Positions 35,372 through 44,273 of a stretch of 64,000 nt of DNA are shown here, one piece after another. The notes beneath the pieces are model-generated. The model was not told the origin of the DNA and did no database searches. It saw only the letters and a program-made list of their open reading frames with translations. Source of the stretch: Fluviicola chungangensis (GTDB lineage: Bacteria > Bacteroidota > Bacteroidia > Flavobacteriales_D > Crocinitomicaceae); assembly GCF_007558725.1 (NCBI RefSeq), contig NZ_VLPL01000005.1:124001-188000 (forward strand), read 5' to 3'. A program made the translations under genes and the position numbers. Each line of letters opens with the position of its first letter. Within the stretch, counting starts at the first letter, position 1.

Positions 35372-35549
35372 CAAAAAAACCACCTCTTCGCATAAAACGA
35401 AAAGATGGTCTATATCTTTAATAAAGATTTACAGGCTATTAACGCTTGTGGAAACCTTCGTCAGAAACTGTCAATTTTTTACGGCCCTTACGGCGACGTG
35501 CAGCCAATACTTTACGTCCGTTCTTAGTTGCCATACGGCTGCGGAATCC
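35372..35549. repeat. rpmH: Direct duplication, copy A: rpmH 3' end plus terminator
   Basis: About 178 bp homologous to 39025-39201. It contains the last 36 codons of rpmH and its terminator hairpin (ACCATCTTTTCG with CGAAGAGGTGGT and a T-run, minus strand). 35413-35468 is identical over 56 bp to 39065-39120; both sides of that block are diverged. Confidence 0.93.
35439..35549 (-). pseudogene. rpmH: 5'-truncated rpmH (50S ribosomal protein L34) fragment
   Basis: The minus strand encodes [15 protein letters not shown] and on to GFHKR-stop, the C-terminal 36 residues of L34. The first 16 codons, with their start, are missing. One base separates it from the TAA of the large T9SS gene. Compared with the intact rpmH at 39091-39249, 17 of 36 codons differ, all synonymously. 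So this is not a recent copy of that gene; it looks like the tail of another lineage's rpmH, or the displaced native tail. Without a start it should not be translated, but its terminator hairpin can serve the T9SS gene. Confidence 0.92.
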
Positions 35550-35550
35550 A

Positions 35551-38500
35551 TTACATTTTTTCGACACGAATGTTCATTTCCAATTGGCTATTTCGAATCT
35601 TTATAATATAAATACCACTACTTAATGAATTCATTGCTACGTTCAAGTTTTCCTCCCAGAAGAATGTTTGGTTAGTCAATTCTTTACCATTCACATCAAA
35701 AACAATTACTTCGGTTTGATCCACACTGGATGGTAAATGAATTGTTAATACGTCATTTACAGGATTGGGGGAATAACTTAAATTTAGATTTGAGAAATTA
35801 TCCAAACCCAGAGAATTAATTGAATAGCAATTGGAGGTATCCATACACACGCCGTCATTAATAATTACAGCATAACTTCCATTACTAATCGGTTCGAAAT
35901 TTTGATTAATTGCTCCAGGAACTACTTGAAAATCTTGACAATTCATCCATTGATAATCAATTGCGCTATCCAGATTGGCACTCAATTGAACCGAAGATAA
36001 GTAGCTAACTGCTACATCTACGCTATGGTTCTCTAAATGCAAGACAATGGTAGAATCACAACCAAATTGACTCATTATTATTTGAGAATATTCCCCAGGT
36101 GTTTTAATATATGACCCAAAGAATTCGATAGAATCATTTACACACAAATTTGAATACAACTCCGTATTTTGTATTGGATGTACAGTCAAAAAAGTCTGAT
36201 AAACAGTATCAATTGCATAACTAGATATAGTATCAGCGAAATTGCCAGTTTCATCATAAAAATTACCATGATAAAAGAAAAAAGATCCATCACAAATTGA
36301 AGCGGTTGTATCAATAATTATGGCAGGTTTGTAATAAATATTTATAGCAGGCGGTGTAATTATCGGAGGATTATTATCAAAGACAATATTGGCAATGTTA
36401 CGAATCGTATCACCGACGTAGGTGTCCATTTGAGCATAGATTTTATATTGTACAAAACCCTTACTGTTTTCTTCATCTGTGGTTGAATCTGGTAAATAAA
36501 TATTAGGAAATTCAAACCTCACTTCATTATTAAAACAGCTAACATTTACATAATGAGAAGAATTCATCAACTGGAATGTTGATAGATCTAAGAAATGAGA
36601 AAGCGTATCAATTATTGTCACATTCGTAGCAATTGCATTCCCAGTATTTTGGAAATGAATGGTATAAATAAATTCTCTTTCTTTAACTTCTGTCCGGCTC
36701 GTTATTTCTTCACCGATCGGTGTTACAACCTTAATATTAGGATCATACGCTGCAAGCACAATATTCTGTTGAATTAAATCATTGTTTAAGGTGTCAATGT
36801 CTCCAAATTCGCCTTTGCAAAACAGATATGAATTAATCTGATCACCTATATAATTAACATTTGGAATGATCGGCAAATACATTGTTCGAGTTTCAGAAGA
36901 CATTGGTTGCATATTCATAAATAAATACATTGCTGTATCTCCATTCATCCCTATGTATTCAGGAATCTGAGTATCATAATAAAGAGCGGGATGATCTATA
37001 TACAATCCAACCGTTATATTGTCAATTGAGTCACCAAAATTCGCAACTTTGAAACTGGAAATCGAATAAGAATCACTTAATAAAACATTCCCTATTACAA
37101 AACTCTGCAACCCCGGATTATGATGAAATTGATGAATCGTATCTCCAATAAATATCGAATCAAACACCAAGCCTGAGTTTGTAATGGAAATAAGCGGATT
37201 ATTACAGAACTCACCAATGCCGATTGAATTACTTAAATTTTGTTCAATTGAATATACACCTGGGGGAACAAGAATTTCGAAATAGCCCAATGAATCGGTA
37301 ACACCAAAATTTTCTATAGGATGAGCAAAAACAGTAATATCCTTCAATCCATTTTCATAAATATCGTGCTGACAATTGAGATTGGTATCTAAATAAATTC
37401 TTCCAGAAATGACTGAACAACTATCGTATAATATAGGAACCGTTGTTGTAATTAAACTACAACGATTAAAATCATCAAAAATATAATATTCATAAAGTCC
37501 TGCATCTAACGAATCCTGCTCTGCGATTTGAGAACTATTCAACAATCCTGAATCCCAATAAAAATGAACATCCCCAGGATACTGAGACACATCGTATTCG
37601 ATATATCCGTCAAGCATATTGATGCAATGCTCTGGACCAATTTCGACTGAAAGACTATCCATCAAAATTTCTTCATTAGCGCCAACATGAATTGTATCAT
37701 GTTCTAAGCAATTATAACTATGGAAGTATTCAAGAATATAGGTTCCTGTGTCAGAAATCGTTAAACTACTCGAAAACCCAAGATCAACACCTGGATTACT
37801 TTGTTCGCGCCAAATAAAACTCCCAATCGAATAAGCTCCACCAACCGAACTATAGGCAGGAGTCAAATCTACATCCCTATTACAATACAATGTAGTATCC
37901 GAAGGCATATCAAAATTATAATAGCGTGGTATTATTTTCATAGAATCTCTTGAAATACAATTCCCTACTCCGGTTTGCACTATAAGTATTGAAGTATCCA
38001 TTGGTGTATCAAAAGTCACATTTTGGATAGTGGAGGGCAACTCATTTCCGTTAAGAATCCATTTATACGGTTGAACTCCATGTTGTGCGGATACATTTAC
38101 TGTCGATTCAGCACAACTTATGGTTTCATTTTGATTTAAATAAACATTCCCATATGCAGTGCAATTAGGGTCATACAATTTCAAAGCATCAAAGGCGTAT
38201 GTTGCATGTGAATTATTTGCAGGAATAGCATTAAATGCTATTGAATCATTTTCATGAAAGTTCCCGATAATTAAATAACGTTGTCCATTACCTGTAATAT
38301 TTGTATTTACATTGTGGTTAGCTAATGAAATTATAGAATCCCTTGGAGTTTCATAAAAAGGCGTCAATAATAACGGTTGTCCACTAACATAGTCTGGAAT
38401 TGAATCTGTTAAAGCAAATCCAATTCGATCCAATTGCAAATTCGTATTACTTGGTGCAACGTTGGTATAAGTAGAGTTATAGGTATTGAAGCTTGCTTGA

Positions 38501-38961
38501 AAATTATATTGCTTACCAACCTCCAAAGGTCTGGTTAACTCAATGAGTATGTAATTCCTGTAAGCAACTCCAGTATTATTTTTTTTATATACATGAATGT
38601 ACATATATCCATGACTAATATTAGTCGCTTGCCAAACAGACGATTCATTTTTCCAATACATTGGATAACCCCAGCTCAAATTAGAATTTTCTACCGATGG
38701 TATTCCATGAGGTTGCAAATTTGAACTAAAATTATCAGACCAATATCCGTTACTGAAATATGAATAAGCGGTAGTACTCTGATTACTACATGTACTTCCT
38801 GTATTAAAATGTCCATTAGGGATAAAATTCAAGGGACCCCGTGCTGAATAATTTTGTCCAGATAATTGACATCCATTGTTTGCCATTGTAAAGTCACTTA
38901 TCTGAGACAGTCCAACGAAAAAATTTGTCAGGAAAAATATAGAAAAGAGTATGTGTTTCAT
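35551..38961 (-). CDS. Very large T9SS-exported surface protein with beta-sandwich domains
   Basis: 1136 residues from the ATG at 38961, chosen because it gives a signal peptide ([20 protein letters not shown]) and because the more upstream in-frame start at 38997 would lie over the TACTTTTG box. The N-terminal ~250 residues look like a carbohydrate-binding-type beta sandwich. A SdrD/CNA-B-like unit ([13 protein letters not shown]) is near 515, and a DUF11-like/DUF7619 repeat with [21 protein letters not shown] and FDNNPP near 780-880. The C-terminus from YSPNPVNDV is a type A sorting domain. Its DNA is markedly richer in A+T than its neighbours, about 35% GC in the 60-base stretch I counted. 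It is bracketed by rpmH duplications, so acquisition by transfer is likely. Function unknown; perhaps adhesion. Confidence 0.85.
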   Translation of the reverse strand: MKHILFSIFFLTNFFVGLSQISDFTMANNGCQLSGQNYSARGPLNFIPNGHFNTGSTCSNQSTTAYSYFSNGYWSDNFSSNLQPHGIPSVENSNLSWGYPMYWKNESSVWQATNISHGYMYIHVYKKNNTGVAYRNYILIELTRPLEVGKQYNFQASFNTYNSTYTNVAPSNTNLQLDRIGFALTDSIPDYVSGQPLLLTPFYETPRDSIISLANHNVNTNITGNGQRYLIIGNFHENDSIAFNAIPANNSHATYAFDALKLYDPNCTAYGNVYLNQNETISCAESTVNVSAQHGVQPYKWILNGNELPSTIQNVTFDTPMDTSILIVQTGVGNCISRDSMKIIPRYYNFDMPSDTTLYCNRDVDLTPAYSSVGGAYSIGSFIWREQSNPGVDLGFSSSLTISDTGTYILEYFHSYNCLEHDTIHVGANEEILMDSLSVEIGPEHCINMLDGYIEYDVSQYPGDVHFYWDSGLLNSSQIAEQDSLDAGLYEYYIFDDFNRCSLITTTVPILYDSCSVISGRIYLDTNLNCQHDIYENGLKDITVFAHPIENFGVTDSLGYFEILVPPGVYSIEQNLSNSIGIGEFCNNPLISITNSGLVFDSIFIGDTIHQFHHNPGLQSFVIGNVLLSDSYSISSFKVANFGDSIDNITVGLYIDHPALYYDTQIPEYIGMNGDTAMYLFMNMQPMSSETRTMYLPIIPNVNYIGDQINSYLFCKGEFGDIDTLNNDLIQQNIVLAAYDPNIKVVTPIGEEITSRTEVKEREFIYTIHFQNTGNAIATNVTIIDTLSHFLDLSTFQLMNSSHYVNVSCFNNEVRFEFPNIYLPDSTTDEENSKGFVQYKIYAQMDTYVGDTIRNIANIVFDNNPPIITPPAINIYYKPAIIIDTTASICDGSFFFYHGNFYDETGNFADTISSYAIDTVYQTFLTVHPIQNTELYSNLCVNDSIEFFGSYIKTPGEYSQIIMSQFGCDSTIVLHLENHSVDVAVSYLSSVQLSANLDSAIDYQWMNCQDFQVVPGAINQNFEPISNGSYAVIINDGVCMDTSNCYSINSLGLDNFSNLNLSYSPNPVNDVLTIHLPSSVDQTEVIVFDVNGKELTNQTFFWEENLNVAMNSLSSGIYIIKIRNSQLEMNIRVEKM

Positions 38962-38981
38962 GGCATTAGGTATTAGATTGA

Positions 38982-38989
38982 CAAAAGTA
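38982..38989 (-). promoter_or_regulatory. -7 box of the large T9SS gene
   Basis: TACTTTTG on the minus strand fits TAnnTTTG, 20 bp before the ATG at 38961. It supports that start. Confidence 0.6.
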
Positions 38990-39024
38990 ATAAACAAAAT
39001 CAGTTAATTTTCACCTCCAACAAA

Positions 39025-39201
39025 CAAAAAAACCACCTCTCCGCAAAAACGAAAAAATGGTCAATATCTTTAATAAAGATTTACAGGCTATTAACGCTTG
39101 TGGAAACCTTCGTCAGAAACAGTTAACTTCTTACGACCTTTGCGACGACGAGCCGCTAATACTTTTCTTCCGTTCTTAGTCGCCATTCGACTACGGAAAC
39201 C
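39025..39201. repeat. rpmH: Direct duplication, copy B: within intact rpmH and its terminator
   Basis: Partner of 35372-35549. The shared part runs from the terminator's T-run to codon 17 of rpmH. The terminator stem of this copy (ACCATTTTTTCG with CGGAGAGGTGGT, minus strand, 39026-39060) differs from copy A at several positions yet still folds. Confidence 0.93.
39026..39060 (-). terminator. Rho-independent terminator of rpmH
   Basis: Minus-strand hairpin ACCATTTTTTCG / CGGAGAGGTGGT with G-T pairs, loop TTTTTG, then TTTTTTT. A homologous hairpin ends the T9SS gene at about 35373-35407. Confidence 0.75.
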
Positions 39202-39249
39202 GTGCTTGTTTCTTCTTTTTCTTACAGACGGTTGAAACGTTCTTTTCAT
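39091..39249 (-). CDS. rpmH: 50S ribosomal protein L34
   Basis: 52 residues, the usual length. It begins [18 protein letters not shown] and ends GFHKR, strongly basic, and fits the L34 family throughout. Essential small protein of the large ribosomal subunit. The gene is too short for default ORF cut-offs. It has a textbook promoter (TTG-N19-TATCTTTG on the minus strand) and its own terminator at 39026-39060. Just downstream lies the T9SS gene and then a second, broken rpmH tail. Confidence 0.97.
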   Translation of the reverse strand: MKRTFQPSVRKRRNKHGFRSRMATKNGRKVLAARRRKGRKKLTVSDEGFHKR

Positions 39250-39323
39250 GATCTATGCTTTATTCGAATGTTCTTAATGCTTGTTACATTCCTGAAATGT
39301 CAGACATTTGTCAGAATGGGGTG

Positions 39324-39353
39324 CAAAGATAGGTAGATTTTCTAATTTTTCAA
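39324..39353 (-). promoter_or_regulatory. rpmH promoter
   Basis: On the minus strand TTG at 39353-39351 (-33) is 19 bp from TATCTTTG at 39331-39324 (-7). This matches both boxes and the spacing of Bacteroidota housekeeping promoters. Confidence 0.8.
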
Positions 39354-39382
39354 GTTTTAATCGAAAATAATCGAAAAAAAAG

Positions 39383-39412
39383 TTTGATTAAGTCAATCGC
39401 CTATTACTTTTG
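39383..39412 (+). promoter_or_regulatory. Promoter of the ABC exporter gene
   Basis: TTTG at 39383-39386, 18-bp spacer, TACTTTTG at 39405-39412, followed 22 bp later by the ATG at 39434. It faces away from the rpmH promoter. Confidence 0.75.
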
Positions 39413-39433
39413 TGTTACAAAACTAGCAAAAAG

Positions 39434-41251
39434 ATGTTGCGACCAAAGCAAGCCAAAAAAGAAAAGATCCAATTGACACGTGACAGCTATAAAAAGGCTC
39501 GCAAACTTTTTCATTATTTAAAGCCTTATCGCTTTGAATACGCCATCGGGTGGATCTTCCTGGTGCTTTCCACATCGGTGGGGCTGATCTTCCCTATTTT
39601 ACTGGGACAACTGCTTGGTTTGAGTAGTGGTTCTCAAACAAGTATGGCTCAGGCAATCAAAGCAATCGACCTTTCAAATATCACCACTGTAGCAGTAGCA
39701 TTATTCGCTTTATTCGGAGGACAGGCTATTTTCAGTTATTTCCGGGTCGTTTTATTCACCAATGTGACTGAAAAAGCCCTAAGGGATTTGCGATACGATG
39801 TTTTCCAGCGCATGCTTCATTTACCGATGGACTTCTTTAACAGAAATACAGTCGGAGAGCTCACCAGCCGCATTTCTTCCGACATTACACAAATCCAGGA
39901 AACGCTTCGAACAACAGTAGCGGAGTTTTTCAGGCAAATTGTCATGGTTGTCGGTGGGATTGCCTACCTGACGTTTGTTTCATGGAAGCTTTCGCTGATC
40001 ATGCTTTCGACGGTGCCCATAATCATGATTGTTGCCGTATTATTCGGAAGGTTCATCAAGCGTCTATCCAAAGATGCCCAGGATCAGACAGCCAGTGCCA
40101 ATGCCATAGCAGAAGAATCTTTAACGGGAATCGGGAACATCAAAGCTTTTACAAACGAAAATTACCTCATCAAACGATTCAAAAATGCCATCGAGGAGAT
40201 TCGCCGTTTGAATATCAAAAGTGGAATCTGGAGAGGATTGTTCATCTCGTTCATGGTTTTCTGTATGTTCGGTTCCATTGTATTTATCGTTTGGCAAGGC
40301 TTGTTAATGACCCAGGGAACAAATCCGGAACTGAGTGAAGGTGATTTGTTTTCCTTCTTAATGGTCACTTTGCTGATGGCAGCAAGTATCGGCTCACTTC
40401 CCGACTTTTACACCGGTATCCAGAAAACCATTGGCGGAACAGAAAAATTAATGGATATCATTAATGAATCCAGTGAGTCTGAAATTTTCAAAGGAACTGA
40501 TAAGCCGGAAATTGACGGTTCTATCCGTTTTGAACATGTTCATTTCTCGTATCCTCAACGGCCCGAGATAGAAGTTTTGAAGGGGATTTCATTCGAATTG
40601 AACCGCAATGAAACCTTGGCTCTCGTTGGCACGTCGGGTGGTGGAAAAACAACTATTTCTTCCCTGGTCCTGAATTATTACCAAGTCAATAAAGGAGCAA
40701 TCTATTTCGGAAATACAAACGCTGATTCCATCGATATCAAATATCTGCGTGAACACATAGCCATTGTACCACAGGATGTTTTATTGTTTGCCGGTACTAT
40801 TTTTGAAAATATCACTTTCGGAAAACCCGGTGCAAGCGAAGATGACATCATCAGTGCAGCGAAACAAGCCAATGCCTATGATTTCATTATGAGTTTCCCC
40901 GACGGCTTCAAAACGCAGGTAGGAGATCGTGGAATTCAATTATCGGGAGGTCAAAAACAGCGGATTGCCATTGCCCGTGCAATTTTAAAGAACCCTACGA
41001 TTCTTATTTTGGACGAAGCTACATCCGCTTTGGATTCGGAATCAGAACGAGTTGTACAGGATGCTTTGGAGAAATTGATGCACGGCAGAACCTGTATTGT
41101 GATTGCGCATCGTTTGAGTACTATCCGGAATGCAGACAAAATTTTAGTCCTGCAACATGGAAAAATCGTTGAAAGTGGAAATCACACCGATCTGATGGAA
41201 ACAAATGGCGCATATTCTGATTTGGTGAGAATGCAGGTGAATCTGGGATAA
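39434..41251 (+). CDS. ABC transporter, fused permease-ATPase (MsbA-like exporter)
   Basis: 605 residues from the ATG at 39434; an in-frame TTG at 39410 lies on the promoter. Six membrane helices (~20-320) form the exporter-type permease. The ATPase domain has Walker A GTSGGGKTT (~383), signature LSGGQKQR, Walker B ILILDEATSALDSES and H-loop IVIAHRLSTI, so it should be active. Half-transporters of this kind flip lipids or export peptides and drugs as homodimers; lipid A export (MsbA) is one possibility. Monocistronic. It is a standard chromosomal neighbour of rpmH only by position here. Confidence 0.9.
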   Translation: MLRPKQAKKEKIQLTRDSYKKARKLFHYLKPYRFEYAIGWIFLVLSTSVGLIFPILLGQLLGLSSGSQTSMAQAIKAIDLSNITTVAVALFALFGGQAIFSYFRVVLFTNVTEKALRDLRYDVFQRMLHLPMDFFNRNTVGELTSRISSDITQIQETLRTTVAEFFRQIVMVVGGIAYLTFVSWKLSLIMLSTVPIIMIVAVLFGRFIKRLSKDAQDQTASANAIAEESLTGIGNIKAFTNENYLIKRFKNAIEEIRRLNIKSGIWRGLFISFMVFCMFGSIVFIVWQGLLMTQGTNPELSEGDLFSFLMVTLLMAASIGSLPDFYTGIQKTIGGTEKLMDIINESSESEIFKGTDKPEIDGSIRFEHVHFSYPQRPEIEVLKGISFELNRNETLALVGTSGGGKTTISSLVLNYYQVNKGAIYFGNTNADSIDIKYLREHIAIVPQDVLLFAGTIFENITFGKPGASEDDIISAAKQANAYDFIMSFPDGFKTQVGDRGIQLSGGQKQRIAIARAILKNPTILILDEATSALDSESERVVQDALEKLMHGRTCIVIAHRLSTIRNADKILVLQHGKIVESGNHTDLMETNGAYSDLVRMQVNLG

Positions 41252-41508
41252 TTGGTAATGCTTTTTCAGGATCGGGAATTTTGGAATTCGGAAATTCGGG
41301 TGTTCCCAAAGATACGAACACTTTTATACTTAATCAATTGAAATACAATATAATAACAAGTTGAAGTTGCCAAACATTCAATCTGTTTATCCCAATAATT
41401 TTAAACCCTGTGAACCACCGAATTTGAAAATTCATCATTTTAATTATTTTTTAATAACGAACGCAGACCATTCAGCCTGCGTTTGTTTCAATCTTCAACT
41501 TAAAGTCT

Positions 41509-42858
41509 TTACTTCACCAGGAGTAATTTCCGGGTAATTGCATTACCCATACTTTTAATACGAACAACATATTCTCCGGCATTCAACGTTTGCGTTTCGA
41601 AAAAGGCAATTGTACTTCCGGAAGGGATCACTTTTTCCAAAACAATTCTTCCTGTCATGTCTGCTAATTCTACTGTCAAATTCTCCTTCACCAAACCGTT
41701 TACCTGGAGCGTTACCAAATCAGTTGCAGGGTTCGGGAATAAATCAATGTTCAGATTTTCCAGTTCGGATTGTGTCAAACCGTTTGTTGTGGGAGTATAT
41801 GTGGTGGTGGTTTCTCCTACTGAAGTCACTTTTGTCACTACCTTGTTTCCATAGAATGTTGGACCAACTACATAAGGATAAGCAGAATTCCAGTTTTCAT
41901 CCACCGTCGCAAAATAACAATAGATGCCAGCCGGATATTCTGGGGTAATACAAAATCGTCCGTTGTGAATATCCAAATAATCCGCACTTACAGGAGCTGT
42001 GAATTCATAATCTTCCCTGAAATAGCCCAAAGGGTAAGTGGCGCTTACTGCAGGCCCGGAAGTAACTGATGTTCCGTCATAATAGGTATTCCGTGCGGTG
42101 ATATTTCTCAGAGTAAAAGATGATTTCATACGCACAATTCCTCCTGTTCCGTCCGCATTTTTAAACCCGTATGCACCATAAATCGGAAAACCGTCGTATG
42201 CAAAGCCAATTAACGGAGAATGAACCGTGCTGTCAATCGCGTATAAACCGTCCGAATCGTACAAATTACAAACGGTTGAAACAAGCTGTAAATCCAAATC
42301 AAACGCACTTGGATTTTGGTGATGATGATAATTTCCCATTGCCGGATGTCCCTTTGCACAATCAAAGCCTCCGCGTTCTCCTACAACTGCATCCCGGTTC
42401 CAAACGCCATCTCCCATTCCTCCCAGCGGACCTCCCGCAAGAGCATTCGAAGAGTTTTTCCAGGAAACACCGTCCCGGTAATCAAATAGTGCCACGCCAT
42501 TAATAAAAACGCCGATGTTCCCGGCATTCGTTGCTGTCAGCGTACCGGTGTTCTGAGTTGGATTCAAAGGAATTTTAAAGATTGCATTCTGATCGGTTGC
42601 CTGGCTCGGGTTCCCATCGAGGAATGGCCCCGTCGGATAGGATGGAATTCCATTTGTGGTTACATAAACCCAAGAAGCAGAATATTGGACTAATTGGGTA
42701 TTTACCGGAACATTGTCCTGAATTGCGGTTGAATTCCCGCTGACGTAATGGCTTCCCATCAACGTGGTGTTTTGAAGCCAGGATGTAATCGCCGGGCCTT
42801 GAGAAAAAGCCATTCCGTGGGAAATAGCGAATAGAATAATTACAGCTGTCTGTTTCAT
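41509..42858 (-). CDS. YHYH-domain protein 2, T9SS-exported
   Basis: 449 residues from the ATG at 42858, which yields a signal peptide (MKQTAVIILFAISHGMAFSQ). The central part has the YHYH family core: MGNYHHHQNPSAF, then HSPLIGFAYDGFPIYGAYGF, and FCITPEYPAGIYCYFAT. The clustered histidines suggest a metal site. The C-terminus from LFPNPATDL is a type A T9SS sorting domain, so it is released or anchored at the surface. It is preceded by the same promoter-like element as the anti-sigma gene, and is a homologue of the gene at 42980. Function of YHYH proteins is not established. Confidence 0.85.
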   Translation of the reverse strand: MKQTAVIILFAISHGMAFSQGPAITSWLQNTTLMGSHYVSGNSTAIQDNVPVNTQLVQYSASWVYVTTNGIPSYPTGPFLDGNPSQATDQNAIFKIPLNPTQNTGTLTATNAGNIGVFINGVALFDYRDGVSWKNSSNALAGGPLGGMGDGVWNRDAVVGERGGFDCAKGHPAMGNYHHHQNPSAFDLDLQLVSTVCNLYDSDGLYAIDSTVHSPLIGFAYDGFPIYGAYGFKNADGTGGIVRMKSSFTLRNITARNTYYDGTSVTSGPAVSATYPLGYFREDYEFTAPVSADYLDIHNGRFCITPEYPAGIYCYFATVDENWNSAYPYVVGPTFYGNKVVTKVTSVGETTTTYTPTTNGLTQSELENLNIDLFPNPATDLVTLQVNGLVKENLTVELADMTGRIVLEKVIPSGSTIAFFETQTLNAGEYVVRIKSMGNAITRKLLLVK

Positions 42859-42876
42859 AGTAAAAGCATTTAATCG

Positions 42877-42908
42877 GTTAGACGACACTTTTGAACGAAA
42901 CCCTCGCT
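42877..42908 (-). promoter_or_regulatory. Predicted ECF-sigma promoter of YHYH gene 2
   Basis: Minus strand AGCGAGGGTT-N12-GTCGTCTAAC, identical in both 10-base blocks and in spacing to 46659-46690. CGTC-containing -10 boxes are typical of ECF sigma promoters. It ends 18 bp before the ATG and directly follows a terminator, so it must start a new transcript. Confidence 0.8.
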
Positions 42909-42911
42909 TTC

Positions 42912-42943
42912 AAAAAAGTCTGCCCACCAAATGACGGGCAGAC
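42912..42943 (-). terminator. Rho-independent terminator of YHYH gene 1
   Basis: Minus strand GTCTGCCC / GGGCAGAC around GTCATTTGGT, followed by TTTTTT. It separates the two YHYH transcripts. Confidence 0.9.
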
Positions 42944-42979
42944 CTTCTTCTATCTTACGCAATTTTTGATAGGTAACAA

Positions 42980-44269
42980 TTATTGTAATGCAATTTTGGA
43001 ATAATGTATTTTCCCGTTATTGGTCACTTTCAGCGTGAAAACACCTGCAGATTCTTTGGAAAGATCAATGAATTGCTCATTTCCTTCGAATCGATTGGAA
43101 TACACTACTTGTCCTGCCATATTGTAAATTTCAAGCTCCACTATTCCCGTTACATCCGGCAATTTCAAATTAAACATCCCGTTGGAAGGATTCGGAGCGA
43201 TTTGTGCCTCCATTTTACCGTATTCCTTTACAGACAAAGGTTCCGTAAAACAAGTTGTCCCCGAAGAAGGAATCGTAATCGTTGCCCCCATCGTAATATC
43301 ATCTGTTTCGGGAGCTCCGTAATACGATGTCCCGAGAATGTATGGGAATTCAGGAGTTCCGTTCGCATCGATCGTAATGAAATAAGCATAGGTTCCGGAT
43401 GGATACTCCGGAGTAATGCAAAAGCGCCCGTTGTAGATATCCAAATCTCCGCCGTTCGCTGCAGACCAGGCATAATCTTCCACATAAGTTCCCAAAGGAT
43501 AGGTTCCGCTAACTGCCGGACCGTATTGCCCCGCACTCAAAGCAGTTCCGTCAGGAAGTGTGGTTCTGGTGGTAATATTTCTCAAAGCAAAACCTGTTTT
43601 CATACGTGTTACAGCACTTCCAGCATCCATAGCTGTCGAATATCCGTATGGTCCGTAGATCGGATAACCGTCAAATGCATATCCGATGATCGGGGAATGT
43701 TCCGTTACAGGCATTCCTTCATACAAACGTGTTGGATTTGCGTGACTGTGGTATGCTCCCTGCTGCTGCGGATGCGCTCCCATGGTTGTATCCAATACAA
43801 ATCCTTCGGACAAATAGACTTCTACATTCCAGGTCCCCACTCCCATTCCATTATTATTTGTTCCGTTATAATAATGGGCATTCGACAACCCGAAAGCAGG
43901 AACACCATTGTTCAGCAAGGCGATCGCACCAACCATCGGGACGGCTGTTTTCGTTGCAGGAACTGAAGGTACCCGTGGAAAACGGTATGTATAATTTTGC
44001 TCTGTCGGTGTACCGGGATTCAGGAACCTTCCCATGTTGGTCGTCATCCCGTCGGATTCTGTCCATACATAGGTGTTATCGTAGCAAACTTTCGTAACGT
44101 TTGCCAATACTGTTGAGGTATAAAAGACGTAAGTCGGAGGCCCTTGAGAAGCAGTATTTTGCCAATAACTGGCATACTCTCCCTGGTTCATGATCCAGTT
44201 ATCCAATCCGGTTTGTGCCTGTGCTTTAATCGCGATTAAAGCCAAAACAAGTAATGTAATTTTTTTCAT
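42980..44269 (-). CDS. YHYH-domain protein 1, T9SS-exported
   Basis: 429 residues. Signal peptide MKKITLLVLALIAIKAQAQ. YHYH core: GAYHSHANPTRLYEG (~173-187), then HSPIIGYAFDGYPIYGPYGY and FCITPEYPSGTYAYFIT. T9SS type A sorting domain from IAPNPSNGMFNL to HYSKIALQ. It starts 4 bp after the stop of the diheme peroxidase, making it the last gene of the sigma-led operon. With the MbnP-like and MbnH-like partners, a surface metal-binding role is a reasonable guess. Confidence 0.87.
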   Translation of the reverse strand: MKKITLLVLALIAIKAQAQTGLDNWIMNQGEYASYWQNTASQGPPTYVFYTSTVLANVTKVCYDNTYVWTESDGMTTNMGRFLNPGTPTEQNYTYRFPRVPSVPATKTAVPMVGAIALLNNGVPAFGLSNAHYYNGTNNNGMGVGTWNVEVYLSEGFVLDTTMGAHPQQQGAYHSHANPTRLYEGMPVTEHSPIIGYAFDGYPIYGPYGYSTAMDAGSAVTRMKTGFALRNITTRTTLPDGTALSAGQYGPAVSGTYPLGTYVEDYAWSAANGGDLDIYNGRFCITPEYPSGTYAYFITIDANGTPEFPYILGTSYYGAPETDDITMGATITIPSSGTTCFTEPLSVKEYGKMEAQIAPNPSNGMFNLKLPDVTGIVELEIYNMAGQVVYSNRFEGNEQFIDLSKESAGVFTLKVTNNGKIHYSKIALQ

Positions 44270-44273
44270 GTAG

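Noticed and set aside
38962-38997. Upstream start of the large T9SS protein at 38997
   Set aside because: It would place coding sequence across the TACTTTTG promoter box and put 12 residues before a clean signal peptide.
43004-43966. Long open frame (320 codons) on the plus strand
   Set aside because: It lies antisense to the YHYH gene 42980-44269, whose signal peptide, domain and sorting-domain pattern are clear. The plus-strand frame has no known motif and an odd Ser/Arg/Cys-rich composition.
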